A model generated the notes under the pieces. The model ran no database searches. It was not told the DNA's origin and saw only the letters and a list, made by a program, of their open reading frames with translations. A DNA stretch of 64,000 nucleotides from assembly GCA_963717705.1 (NCBI GenBank), contig CAVQWT010000002.1:682001-746000 (forward strand), in the 5' to 3' direction. Shown piece after piece: positions 47,160-57,129 of this stretch; position 1 is the stretch's first letter; the number at the start of each line of letters is the position of its first letter. The DNA is from CAVQWT01 sp963717705. Its GTDB lineage: Bacteria > Pseudomonadota > Gammaproteobacteria > Burkholderiales > Casimicrobiaceae. Position numbers and translations under genes: made by a program.

Positions 47160-48050
47160 ATGGCGGGATCCAAGGAAATCCGCAACAAGATCAAGAGCGT
47201 GCAGAGCACGAGCAAGATCACCAAGGCCATGGAAATGGTCGCGGCCTCGAAGATGAAGAAGGCCCAGGACCGGATGCGCCAGTCGCGGCCGTACCTGCGC
47301 GGGATGCTGAACATCGCCATCCACGCGTCGAAGGCCTCGACCGAGTACCGCCACCCGTTCCTGGTCAAGCGCGAGACGATCAAGCGTGTCGGCGCCGTGG
47401 TGATCACCACCGACAAGGGGCTCTGCGGCGGCCTCAACACCAACATCCTCCGGCTGGTGCTGCAGGCGCACAAGGAATGGCGCGGCAAGGGCATCGAGGT
47501 CGAGTATTGCGCGATCGGCAGCAAGGGCCTGGGCTTCCTGCAGCGGCTCGGGGGCACCATCGCGTCGAGCTTCACGCACATCGGCGACCGGCCGCACCTC
47601 GACAAGCTGGTCGGCCCGGTGAAGCTGCTGCTCGACAAGTACGTCGCCGGCGACCTCGACGAAGTGCACATCTTCTCGACGCTGTTCATCAACACGATGA
47701 AGCAGGAGCCGCGGCACGGCCGGCTGGTCCCGATCCCCGAGCAGTACCGACTGCCGGACGGCACGGTGCAGACGCCGGAAACGCAGGGCGGATCGTGGGA
47801 CTACATCTACGAGCCCGACGCGCAGACGCTGCTCGACGGCGTGCTGCGGCGCTACGTCGAGGCGGCCGTCTACCAGATGGTCAACGAGAACATGGCGTCG
47901 GAGCAGTCGGCGCGGATGGTCGCGATGAAGGCGGCGTCGGACAACGCCGGCAAGATCATCCAGGAACTGCAGCTCATCTACAACAAGACGCGGCAGGCCG
48001 CGATCACCAAGGAACTCTCGGAGATCGTCGGCGGGGCGGCGGCGGTCTGA
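47160..48050 (+). CDS. atpG: ATP synthase F1 subunit gamma
   Basis: 296 residues. The N-terminal rotor helix KEIRNKIKSVQSTSKITKAM and the C-terminal helix MKAASDNAGKIIQELQLIYNK form the central coiled coil. ITTDKGLCGGLN is conserved. It rotates inside the alpha-beta ring. Confidence 0.96.
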   Translation: MAGSKEIRNKIKSVQSTSKITKAMEMVAASKMKKAQDRMRQSRPYLRGMLNIAIHASKASTEYRHPFLVKRETIKRVGAVVITTDKGLCGGLNTNILRLVLQAHKEWRGKGIEVEYCAIGSKGLGFLQRLGGTIASSFTHIGDRPHLDKLVGPVKLLLDKYVAGDLDEVHIFSTLFINTMKQEPRHGRLVPIPEQYRLPDGTVQTPETQGGSWDYIYEPDAQTLLDGVLRRYVEAAVYQMVNENMASEQSARMVAMKAASDNAGKIIQELQLIYNKTRQAAITKELSEIVGGAAAV

Positions 48051-48138
48051 CCCGGATCAAGATGCGCCGACGGCCCGCCGGCGGCGCGACGAAGCGAATC
48101 AACGGAACACGCGGCAACGAACCTCGAAGGATTGCGAC

Positions 48139-49518
<1,380 letters not shown>

Positions 49519-49554
49519 GCCGTCCCCTCAAGCGCACCACCGGAGCGAGCAGCC

Positions 49555-49977
49555 ATGGCCAACACCATCCACGTCGACGTCATCAGCGCCGAAGAGCAGA
49601 TCTATTCGGGGCCGGCGGAGTTCGTCGTGCTGCCCGGCCTCATGGGCGAGCTCGGCATCCTGCCGCGGCACACGCCGCTGCTGACCGAAATCCGGCCCGG
49701 CGCGGTGCGCATCAAGGTGCCCGGCCAGGAGCAGGAGGAGTTCGTGTTCGTGCAGGGCGGGTTCCTCGAAGTGCAGCCTTCGTCGGTCACGGTGCTGGCC
49801 GACACGGCCATTCGCGCCAAGGACCTCGACGAAGCGAAGGCGCTCGACGCCAAGAAGGCGGCCGAGGAAGCGATGGCGAACAAGACCTCGAGCGAGGAAA
49901 TCGCCACCGCCGAGGCCGAACTCGCGCTGGCGATGGCGCAGATCGAGGCGATCCGGAAGCTGCGCAACCGCGCCTAG
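49555..49977 (+). CDS. atpC: ATP synthase F1 subunit epsilon
   Basis: 140 residues. The N-terminal beta-sandwich has VDVISAEEQIYSGPAEFVV and GELGILPRHTPLLTEIRPG. The C-terminal helical hairpin is rich in Ala, Glu and Lys. It couples rotation and inhibits wasteful hydrolysis. It is last in the operon and followed by a hairpin terminator. Confidence 0.95.
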   Translation: MANTIHVDVISAEEQIYSGPAEFVVLPGLMGELGILPRHTPLLTEIRPGAVRIKVPGQEQEEFVFVQGGFLEVQPSSVTVLADTAIRAKDLDEAKALDAKKAAEEAMANKTSSEEIATAEAELALAMAQIEAIRKLRNRA

Positions 49978-50003
49978 ATCCGACCGACGGCGAATGGCAG
50001 GCG

Positions 50004-50032
50004 GGGGCGGCTCGGTGCCGCCCCTGTTGCTT
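50004..50032 (+). terminator. Probable terminator of the atp operon
   Basis: GGGGCGGC (50004-50011) pairs with GCCGCCCC (50017-50024) around a five-base loop, followed by TGTTGCTT. It lies between the convergent atpC and DUF3482 genes. Confidence 0.6.
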
Positions 50033-50038
50033 GGTGCG

Positions 50039-51520
50039 TCAGCCCGGGGGGCGCGGTCGCGGCAGGGCGCCCGGATAGAGCGCATCGAGCAGCCCCTGCG
50101 CCGCGTCGGCGAGCACGTCGCCGAGATCGGCGGCGAGCGCGTCCGCCGGGTCGTCGCGCCGCGCCCACAGCGCCGCGAGCAGCGGTGCGCGCGCCGCGAC
50201 CGCGGCCGCCACCTCGTCCTGCCAGAACGGCGGGTACTCGCTCTCGGCCCAGTCGCCGCGGCCGCGCCCGTAGTGCGCGACGGCGAGGTAGCGCAGCAGC
50301 GCCGCGCCGACGAGGCCGGACAGAAAAGCGTCGTCCCAGCGCAGCACGGCGCCGAGCCGTCCGCGCGCCACGTTCATTCCGCGCGCGAGGCCCGCGCCGC
50401 CCAGCGCGCCGAGCGCGGCGCCGGCGAGCATCCCCGCGCCGAAGGTGAGGCCACCGGCCGCGAGGTCGGCCGCCAGGCCGGTGAGCGCGCCGGAAAGCAC
50501 GCCGCCCATGATCGCCGCCTTGCCTTCGCTGACGGGTGCTTCGAGCGAGACCCCCGCGGCGAGCCGCGCGATCACCTCGTCCTTGGCGTGCCCGGAGAGG
50601 CCGTGGAGCGCGATCAGCCGGTCGGTGCTCATCCGCAGTGCGGCGTCGAGGCGCGTGGCGAGCGCTCGCGCCGCCGGCGCGCTCGCCTTTTCGGCGTCGT
50701 CGCGGCCAAGGCCGAGGCTGCGCCCGAATTCGCGCAGCTTCCCCGTCACGCCCGCGTCGGGGACCGCCTCGCGGTCGCAGGCCGCCTCGGCGATCGGCGC
50801 CGCGAGCACCGCCATCGCCGCTTCGAACTGCGACAGGCGCCTTGCCTGCCAGGCTTCGGCGAGGCGCGCGAACGGCGCGCGCTTCTCCGCCGCCAGCGCA
50901 TCGCCGACCAGGTCGAGCAGCGTGATCTCCTGCACCCAGCAGCGGGCGAACGCGTCCAGCGTGGTCACCGCGCGGATCAGCGGGCGCGTTCCCAGGGCCG
51001 CGCGCCAGCGCGCCTCGTCGGCCTGCTCGTCGTCGCGCGGACGCGGCGGGCCGGTCTGGTTGAGCAGGACGATCATCGGCTTGCCGATCCACTCGAGCAC
51101 CGCGAGCTCGGGCCCAAGGTAACCCGCATCCTGCGGCGCTTCCGACGCGTTGACCAGGTAGAGCACGACGTCGGCCTGGTCACGGACGTTGCGCACCGCC
51201 TGCTGCGAGTGCCAGAACGCGCGGTCGCGGAAGCGATCCCACACCTGGGACAGGAACCAGCCGACCGGATTGCCCTGCTGGCCGAGACGCCGGGCGAGCC
51301 GGGCGCTGTCGCCGAAACCCGGGGTGTCCCACAGAATCAGCTCGTCGCCCCCTGGGGTGGCGAGCAGCAGATACGGCGTCGCTTCCAGCGTCACGTGCGC
51401 CGCGTCGCGAACCTCGCCGACGTCGCGGCCGAGCAGCGTGCGGGCGAGCGTGGTCTTGCCCGCATTGGTGTGCGAGATCAGCGACAGCGCGATCGTGGTC
51501 GCGGCGCCCGGCTCGCTCAT
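50039..51520 (-). CDS. DUF3482-domain GTPase
   Basis: 493 residues. The N-terminal G domain has G1 SHTNAGKTTLARTLLG, G3 LWDTPGFGD and G4-like LLNQTG. The C-terminal half is DUF3482-like, with a Gly/Ala-rich hydrophobic segment (LTFGAGMLAGAALGALGGAG) that may enter the membrane. Function unknown. Its start overlaps the DUF2868 stop by 4 bp, and this pair is conserved together in betaproteobacteria, suggesting one complex. Confidence 0.83.
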   Translation of the reverse strand: MSEPGAATTIALSLISHTNAGKTTLARTLLGRDVGEVRDAAHVTLEATPYLLLATPGGDELILWDTPGFGDSARLARRLGQQGNPVGWFLSQVWDRFRDRAFWHSQQAVRNVRDQADVVLYLVNASEAPQDAGYLGPELAVLEWIGKPMIVLLNQTGPPRPRDDEQADEARWRAALGTRPLIRAVTTLDAFARCWVQEITLLDLVGDALAAEKRAPFARLAEAWQARRLSQFEAAMAVLAAPIAEAACDREAVPDAGVTGKLREFGRSLGLGRDDAEKASAPAARALATRLDAALRMSTDRLIALHGLSGHAKDEVIARLAAGVSLEAPVSEGKAAIMGGVLSGALTGLAADLAAGGLTFGAGMLAGAALGALGGAGLARGMNVARGRLGAVLRWDDAFLSGLVGAALLRYLAVAHYGRGRGDWAESEYPPFWQDEVAAAVAARAPLLAALWARRDDPADALAADLGDVLADAAQGLLDALYPGALPRPRPPG

Positions 51521-52953
51521 GATGTGGGCGCCCCCAGCGCCGCGTCGAGCGCGACGTCGGCGGCGGCGAGATCGGGCGTCGCCAGGTCGACGAAGACCGC
51601 GGGCACCCGGGCGTCGTCACAGATCCGCTGCCACAGGGCGCGCCGGTCGGCGACGCGCGCGGGCTCGCCGCTCCAGCGTGCGGCGAGCGCGCCGTCGTCG
51701 ATCAGCGCGAGCACCGCTTCGCCGCCGCTGCGACCGTGCGCCAGCGCTGCCAGAAACGCACCGTGCGTCTCGCGCTCGGGGGTCGCGCTGGCGTTGAACA
51801 CCGCCACCAGCGCGGTGCAGCCGGTGCCCGCCTCTGGAACCGCGGGCGGGTCATCGACGCCGTAGGCGACCGGGGGTGCCAGCAGCACCGCCGCGCTGCC
51901 GCCGAACGCGCGCCCGATGATCGCCTCGAGGCCCGCGATCGCGGCAGGCTGGAGCGTATAGCTGTAGGGCAGGACCCGCACGCGGGCCGGACCGCCGCGG
52001 TAGCCTCGCAGCAGGCGCTGGAAGTACGGCTCGGACAGCGGCACGGGCAGCCGGCGCGCGCGCGCGCGCTCGACGATGCCGGCGACGAGCGCGAGGGCGA
52101 GGCGCGGCAGGATCACGACGACGGCCACCGTCGCCGCCATCAGATGCAGCCAGCGCGCGGCGTTCTCGCCCGCGGGGGCACGAATGGCGGCGACCTCCGC
52201 CACGGCGGGCACCGCGAGCCCCGTCAGCAGCGCGCCGGGGGCGTAGGCGACGGCGACGATCGCGCGCACCGCCGGGGCATCGAGGAACGTGCTCTCCCAG
52301 TTCGCGCGATACTCGAATGCGATGCCACGCAGGTACAGCCCCGCGACGACGCCTGCGGCGAGCGCTGCCGCCGCGACGTGGAGGATCCGCGCGGCCCGGA
52401 TGCTGTAAAGCGGGCCGGAACACCGGGTCCACTCGTCGGCGAAGGCGACGATCGACTCGCGAATCGCGCCGCCGCCCCGCGGACGCGCGGCGCCGCAGGC
52501 GATGCGCGCCGTTGCCCGGCGCAAGGGCCCGGGGGTTCCGGCGTCGCCGAACCGGAGGACGAATCCGGCGACGACGACGGCATAGACGCCGAGGTTCCAG
52601 GCCAGCAGCGCAAGCACCGGCGGCGCCAGCACGTTGATCCTCTGCGCGCCGCCGATGCGGTCGACGAGGACGCCCAGCGCGAACGCGAGCACGACGATCG
52701 CGACGCCCACCCAGGGTCGCCACTGCAGCGCGCGGATGGCGCGCGGCAGCGCGGGGAACCGCGCGCCGAGGCGGTCGATCGCGAGGGCCGCGCGGTGGGT
52801 AAGGAAAGTCTCGGCCCCACCCGCTTCGCCGACCACCTCGGCCGCGGCGCGGGTCGCCCACGCCCGGTCGGCGTCGCTCCAGAGCGTGCGTGCGCCGTCG
52901 GCCGTTTCGATCGCCCGGATGGCAAGAACCCTGAGGGCGGCGGTTTCGTCCAT
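51517..52953 (-). CDS. DUF2868-domain membrane protein
   Basis: 478 residues. Four or more hydrophobic helices lie in the N-terminal two thirds (VGVAIVVLAFALGVLV, VLALLAWNLGVYAVVVAGFV, ILHVAAAALAAGVVAG, WLHLMAATVAVVVIL). A soluble C-terminal domain follows, with PYSYTLQPAA and Asp-rich segments. Its molecular function is unknown. It is co-translated with the DUF3482 GTPase (4-bp overlap), so the two probably act together at the inner membrane. Confidence 0.8.
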   Translation of the reverse strand: MDETAALRVLAIRAIETADGARTLWSDADRAWATRAAAEVVGEAGGAETFLTHRAALAIDRLGARFPALPRAIRALQWRPWVGVAIVVLAFALGVLVDRIGGAQRINVLAPPVLALLAWNLGVYAVVVAGFVLRFGDAGTPGPLRRATARIACGAARPRGGGAIRESIVAFADEWTRCSGPLYSIRAARILHVAAAALAAGVVAGLYLRGIAFEYRANWESTFLDAPAVRAIVAVAYAPGALLTGLAVPAVAEVAAIRAPAGENAARWLHLMAATVAVVVILPRLALALVAGIVERARARRLPVPLSEPYFQRLLRGYRGGPARVRVLPYSYTLQPAAIAGLEAIIGRAFGGSAAVLLAPPVAYGVDDPPAVPEAGTGCTALVAVFNASATPERETHGAFLAALAHGRSGGEAVLALIDDGALAARWSGEPARVADRRALWQRICDDARVPAVFVDLATPDLAAADVALDAALGAPTS

Positions 52954-53253
52954 GACGGCGTGATTCTACTTGGGCGTCGGAATCCGGCGGCCCGGGCGAC
53001 GCCGGGGGCCACCCCCGGAGCCGCTGTGCGGCGTGCGCCGCGGTGCCCGGCCGGCGGCGCGGGTTGCCCGGCGCCATGGCGGAACCACCCGTCGTTGCGG
53101 TATCATTGTTGCGCCGCAGCATTTCGGCAGGGCGTCCGTGGCGCGACCCCGATCCACCACCGACCGCGCATCATGCCTGTTGCGCAGCGTCGCCACCGCG
53201 GTCGATCGCCGATCTCGCACGGACTCCACGGCACGCGGACAGGGAGCCTCGTC
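52954..53253. other. Divergent intergenic region, no gene seen
   Basis: 300 bp between the DUF2868 gene (leftward) and the MaoC-Pta gene (rightward). It is GC-rich with several short dyads. A TATCAT near 53101 could be a -10 element, but no matching -35 is clear. No small gene is supported. Confidence 0.4.
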
Positions 53254-54642
53254 ATGCATGACTTCACCAACCTCACGTTCGACGAAATCGCGGTCGGCGC
53301 CACCGAATCGGTGACGCGGATGCTGACCGCCACCGACGTCGAGGCGCTGGCACTCGCCGCCGGCGACGTCGAAGGATTCCACCTCGAAGGCGGCGCCGAG
53401 TCGGACCGGCTGTCGGCGCAGGGCGCGTCGGCGATCGCGCTGGTCGCCGGGCTCCTGAACCGCAGGCTGCCCGGGCCGGGCAGTCACATCGTCGGCACGC
53501 AGATGCATTACGCAGGAGCCGCCTACGTCGGCGACCGGCTGACCGCCACGGTGACGGCGAAAGCCAAGCACCCGAAGCTGCACCGGATCGAATTCGACTG
53601 CCGCTGTGTCAACCAGGACGGCGACGTGCTGGTCGAAGGCGTGGCCACCGTCGAAGCGCCGGTGTCGCGCATCGCCTACGCCAACGTCGCGACGCCCGAG
53701 TTCATCCTGCGGCGCAACGACGGCTTCGCCAAGCTGCTGTCCCGGTGCAAGGCGCTGCCGCCGACCACCTGCGCGGTCGTGCATCCCTGCGATGCGGCGT
53801 CGCTGGGGGGCGCCATCGAGGCCGGCAAGCGCGGGCTGATCGTTCCCATCCTCGTCGGGCCCGAGGCGAAGATCCGCGCGGTCGCCGAGGAAGAGGGCAT
53901 CGACCTCTCGGCGTACCAGATCGTGTCGGTCGAGCACAGTCACGCCGCCGCGGCGAAGTCCGTCGAGCTCGCGCGCTCGGGCAACGTCGAGGGCCTGATG
54001 AAGGGCAGCCTGCACACCGACGAGCTGATGGCGGCGATCGTGCCCTCGGCCACGGGCCTGCGCACCGCGCGCCGCATTTCGCACGTGTTCGTGATGGATG
54101 TGCCGACCTATCCGCGGTTGCTGATGGTGACCGACGCGGCGGTGAACATCTTCCCCGACCTCGAGTGCAAGGTCGACATCTGCCAGAACGCGATCGACCT
54201 CGCGCACATCCTCGGCATCGATTCGCCGAAGGTCGCGATCCTCTCGGCCGTGGAGACGGTCAATCCGCGCATTCCCAGCACGCTCGACGCCGCGGCGCTG
54301 TGCAAGATGGCCGACCGCGGGCAGATCACCGGCGGCGTGCTCGACGGGCCGCTCGCCTTCGACAACGCGATCTCGCTCGAGGCGGCGCGCACCAAGCGCA
54401 TCGTGTCTCCGGTGGCCGGGCAGGCCGACATCCTGCTGGTGCCGGACCTCGAGGCCGGCAACATGATGGCGAAGCAGCTGCAGTATCTCGCCGGGGCCGA
54501 CTCGGCGGGCATCGTGCTGGGCGCCCGCGTGCCGATCGTGCTGACGTCGCGCGCCGACAGCGTGCGCACCCGGCTCGCGTCGACGGCGGTGCTGAAGCTG
54601 CTCGCGCACGCGCGGCGCGAGAAACTGCTGGCGAAGTCCTGA
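53254..54642 (+). CDS. Bifunctional enoyl-CoA hydratase/phosphate acyltransferase (MaoC-Pta/Ptb fusion)
   Basis: 462 residues. Residues 1-150 are a MaoC-like hot-dog domain (LAAGDVEGFHLEGGAESDRL, GTQMHYAGAAYVGDRLTATV). Residues 165-460 are a phosphate acetyl/butyryl-transferase domain (VHPCDAASLGGAIEAGKRGL, GLMKGSLHTDELMAAI, SAVETVNPRIPSTLDAAAL, GPLAFDNAIS). The C-terminal part exchanges CoA for phosphate on an acyl group. This exact fusion is common in proteobacteria. AGGGAG is 8 nt before ATG 53254. Preferred substrates are not shown. Confidence 0.92.
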   Translation: MHDFTNLTFDEIAVGATESVTRMLTATDVEALALAAGDVEGFHLEGGAESDRLSAQGASAIALVAGLLNRRLPGPGSHIVGTQMHYAGAAYVGDRLTATVTAKAKHPKLHRIEFDCRCVNQDGDVLVEGVATVEAPVSRIAYANVATPEFILRRNDGFAKLLSRCKALPPTTCAVVHPCDAASLGGAIEAGKRGLIVPILVGPEAKIRAVAEEEGIDLSAYQIVSVEHSHAAAAKSVELARSGNVEGLMKGSLHTDELMAAIVPSATGLRTARRISHVFVMDVPTYPRLLMVTDAAVNIFPDLECKVDICQNAIDLAHILGIDSPKVAILSAVETVNPRIPSTLDAAALCKMADRGQITGGVLDGPLAFDNAISLEAARTKRIVSPVAGQADILLVPDLEAGNMMAKQLQYLAGADSAGIVLGARVPIVLTSRADSVRTRLASTAVLKLLAHARREKLLAKS

Positions 54643-54666
54643 CCGGGCGGGCGCCGCGCCGTCGCG

Positions 54667-55755
54667 CTAGCCGCCTTCGGCGGGAGGCTGCACGGAGGGT
54701 GCGGCCGTGTCCTGCTCGTTCACCCACGACGCGAGCAGCGTGTAGCTGACCGCCAGCAGCACCGGGCCGACGAACAGCCCGACGATGCCGAACGCGAACA
54801 GGCCCCCGATGACGCCGGCCATGATCAGCAGCAGCGGCAGGTTGGCGCCGCGCCGGATCAGCATCGGCCGCAGGACGTTGTCGATCGACCCCACCAGCAA
54901 GGTCCACACCAGCAGCAGCGTCGCCGTCACGTTCTGATCGCTGTAGTAGAACCAGCCGACGGCGGCCAGCATCGCCGGCATCGGTCCGAGCTGGGCGATG
55001 CAAAGCACGAACATCGCCGCGACGAACAGCGCGACGTACGGCGTGCCGGCGACGAGCAGTCCCAGCCCCCCCAGCACCGTCTGCACCAGCGCGGTGACGA
55101 CGATGCCGAGCGCGACGGCGCGGATCGAGGCGCCGGCGAGGACGACGGCAGCATCGCCCTGTTCCCCGTGCAGCCGGTGGAAGAAGCGGCGGATGCCCCT
55201 GGCGGCGGTCTCGCCGGTTGCATACAGGATTGCGCAGATCGTCACCGTGAACACGAGGTGCAGCACCAGCCCGCCGACGGTCCCGACCTGCCCGACCAGC
55301 CACGTCCCCGCCCTGCCCGCATACGGCGCGACGCGGGTCAGCACGCCCTCGGCGCCGCCGCTGGCGAGGTCGTTCCAGTACTCGACGATGCGCTCGCCGG
55401 CGAACGGCAAGCCCGCGACCCAGGCCGGCGGCGGCGGCAGCCTGAACTCGGCGACGGAAATCCGCTTGAACGCATCGGCGTGGTCGATGACGGTGACGAT
55501 CGCGGCCGCCAGCGGCGCGAACACGACCAGCAGCAGGAGCAGCGTGCAGATCGTGGTCGCAAGCCCGCGCCGGCCGCCGACCGCCGCCTCCACCTTCAGC
55601 ATCAGCGGCCACGTCGCGACGACGATCATCGTCGCCCACAGCAGCGCCGGCAGGAACGGCGCCAGCACGTACAGGCTGCCGCCCAGCAGCGCCGCGATGA
55701 GCAGCACGCCGAGGACGATGCGCGGAAGGTCGCGGTATCCGGGAGGAAGGGCCAT
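54667..55755 (-). CDS. AI-2E family transporter-like permease
   Basis: 362 residues with about eight transmembrane helices. The family pattern is a pair of N-terminal helices (IVLGVLLIAALLGGSLYVLAPFLPALLWATMIV), a soluble segment, and the C-terminal helices with DNVLRPMLIRRGANLPLLLI and GLFAFGIVGLFVGPVLLAV. Members are poorly characterised; some move small molecules or ions rather than AI-2. It is convergent with the MaoC-Pta gene. The minus frame stays open far upstream, but no conserved start exists there. Confidence 0.86.
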   Translation of the reverse strand: MALPPGYRDLPRIVLGVLLIAALLGGSLYVLAPFLPALLWATMIVVATWPLMLKVEAAVGGRRGLATTICTLLLLLVVFAPLAAAIVTVIDHADAFKRISVAEFRLPPPPAWVAGLPFAGERIVEYWNDLASGGAEGVLTRVAPYAGRAGTWLVGQVGTVGGLVLHLVFTVTICAILYATGETAARGIRRFFHRLHGEQGDAAVVLAGASIRAVALGIVVTALVQTVLGGLGLLVAGTPYVALFVAAMFVLCIAQLGPMPAMLAAVGWFYYSDQNVTATLLLVWTLLVGSIDNVLRPMLIRRGANLPLLLIMAGVIGGLFAFGIVGLFVGPVLLAVSYTLLASWVNEQDTAAPSVQPPAEGG

Positions 55756-55841
55756 GGGATCGTTGGAAGCGCAGGTGGGGTTGCGGGGGCAGGCGCGCGG
55801 CGACGGTTCGCGGAAGCCTTGGGGTGGCCGGTGCGCCGGTC

Positions 55842-57020
55842 CTACGCGGGCGCCAGCTGCTGCTCGGCCAGCGTCATCCAGTAGCTCGCGCCGATCGGCA
55901 GCGCGGCGTCCTCGAAGTCGTAGCGCGGGTTGTGCACGTTGGGCGTGTCCGGCCCGCGGCCCGCGCCCAGCCAGACGTAGCAGCCGCGCTTGGCGTCGAG
56001 CATGAACGAGAAGTCCTCGCTGCCCATGTTCGGCACCGGGTCGGTCTCGACGTTGTCGGCGCCGACGATCGCGCCGGCGGCGGTCACCGCGTGCCGCGTC
56101 TCGGCTTCGGTGTTCACCAGCGCGGGGTAGCGCCGCTCGTAGCGCACCGTCGCCGTCATCTCGAAGGTCGCGGCCAGCCCGGCGACGATGCCGCGGATGC
56201 GCGCCTCGATCAGGTCCTGGACCTCCTTGCGGAACGTGCGCACGGTACCCCGCAGCACGACCTGCTCGGGAATCACGTTCCAGGTGTCGCCGCCGTGCAC
56301 CTGCGTGACGCTGACGACGCCCGCGTCCTGCGGGTGCAGGTTGCGCGATACGATGGTCTGCAGCGCGCTGATCGCGTGCGCGGCGAACAGCATCGGGTCC
56401 TTGCCCGTGTAGGCCATCGCCGCGTGCGCGCCCTTGCCGGTGACGACGATCTCGAAGATGTCGTAGGCGCCCATCAGCGGGCCGACGCGCGTGGCGATGC
56501 GCCCCAGCGGCTTCTGCGGCCAGTTGTGCATGCCGTAGACCGCGCGCATCGGGAACCGCCGGAAGAGCCCCTGCTCGACCATCACCCGACCGCCGCCCTC
56601 GTTCTCCTCGGCCGGCTGGAAGATGAAGTAGACGGTGCCCGCGACGCTTTTCTTCCGCGCCAGCGCCTTGGCGGCGCCGAGCAGCATCGCCGTGTGGCCG
56701 TCGTGGCCGCAGGCGTGCATCTTGCCGGGAGTGCGCGACGCGTGCGGGACGCCGGTCGCCTCGTGGATGTGCAGCGCGTCGAGGTCCGCCCGCAGGCCGA
56801 TCGCACGCGCTTCGCCGCCGTCGTCGCCGACCCGCAGCGCGGCGACGACGCCGGTTCCCGCCAGGCCCTCGTGGACCTCGAGCCCGAAGCCGCGCAGCTT
56901 GTCGGCGACGAACGCCGCGGTCGCCGTCTCCTCGAAGGCGGTTTCCGGGTGGGCGTGGAGGTGGTGGCGCCAGGCCTGCATCTCGGGCACCAGCGCGGCG
57001 ATTTCGGGACGGATGTTCAT
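55842..57020 (-). CDS. M20-family amidohydrolase
   Basis: 392 residues from ATG 57020 (MNIRPEIAALVP); ATG 57050 is a possible alternative. The metal ligands are in HACGHDGHTAML, PAEENEGGGRVMV and GSEDFSFML. GIRADLDALHI-like sequence (IGLRADLDALHIHEATGVP) is the usual N-terminal block. The family deacylates N-acyl amino acids, hippurate or similar amides; no substrate can be named. The dimerisation lobe follows residue 190. It is divergent from glpD across about 110 bp. Confidence 0.88.
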   Translation of the reverse strand: MNIRPEIAALVPEMQAWRHHLHAHPETAFEETATAAFVADKLRGFGLEVHEGLAGTGVVAALRVGDDGGEARAIGLRADLDALHIHEATGVPHASRTPGKMHACGHDGHTAMLLGAAKALARKKSVAGTVYFIFQPAEENEGGGRVMVEQGLFRRFPMRAVYGMHNWPQKPLGRIATRVGPLMGAYDIFEIVVTGKGAHAAMAYTGKDPMLFAAHAISALQTIVSRNLHPQDAGVVSVTQVHGGDTWNVIPEQVVLRGTVRTFRKEVQDLIEARIRGIVAGLAATFEMTATVRYERRYPALVNTEAETRHAVTAAGAIVGADNVETDPVPNMGSEDFSFMLDAKRGCYVWLGAGRGPDTPNVHNPRYDFEDAALPIGASYWMTLAEQQLAPA

Positions 57021-57129
57021 GACGGGCCGGGGAACGTTGACGTGCGTCATCGTAGCGCAATTCGGCCACGCCGCCGCGGGCGGCGCCGACGGGCGGCACG
57101 GTAGAATGCGCGCGGAGGATTCGACCGTC

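Noticed and set aside
56635..57129. Upstream extension of the glpD frame
   Set aside because: It overlaps the M20 hydrolase on the opposite strand, and the conserved GlpD start is at 57130.
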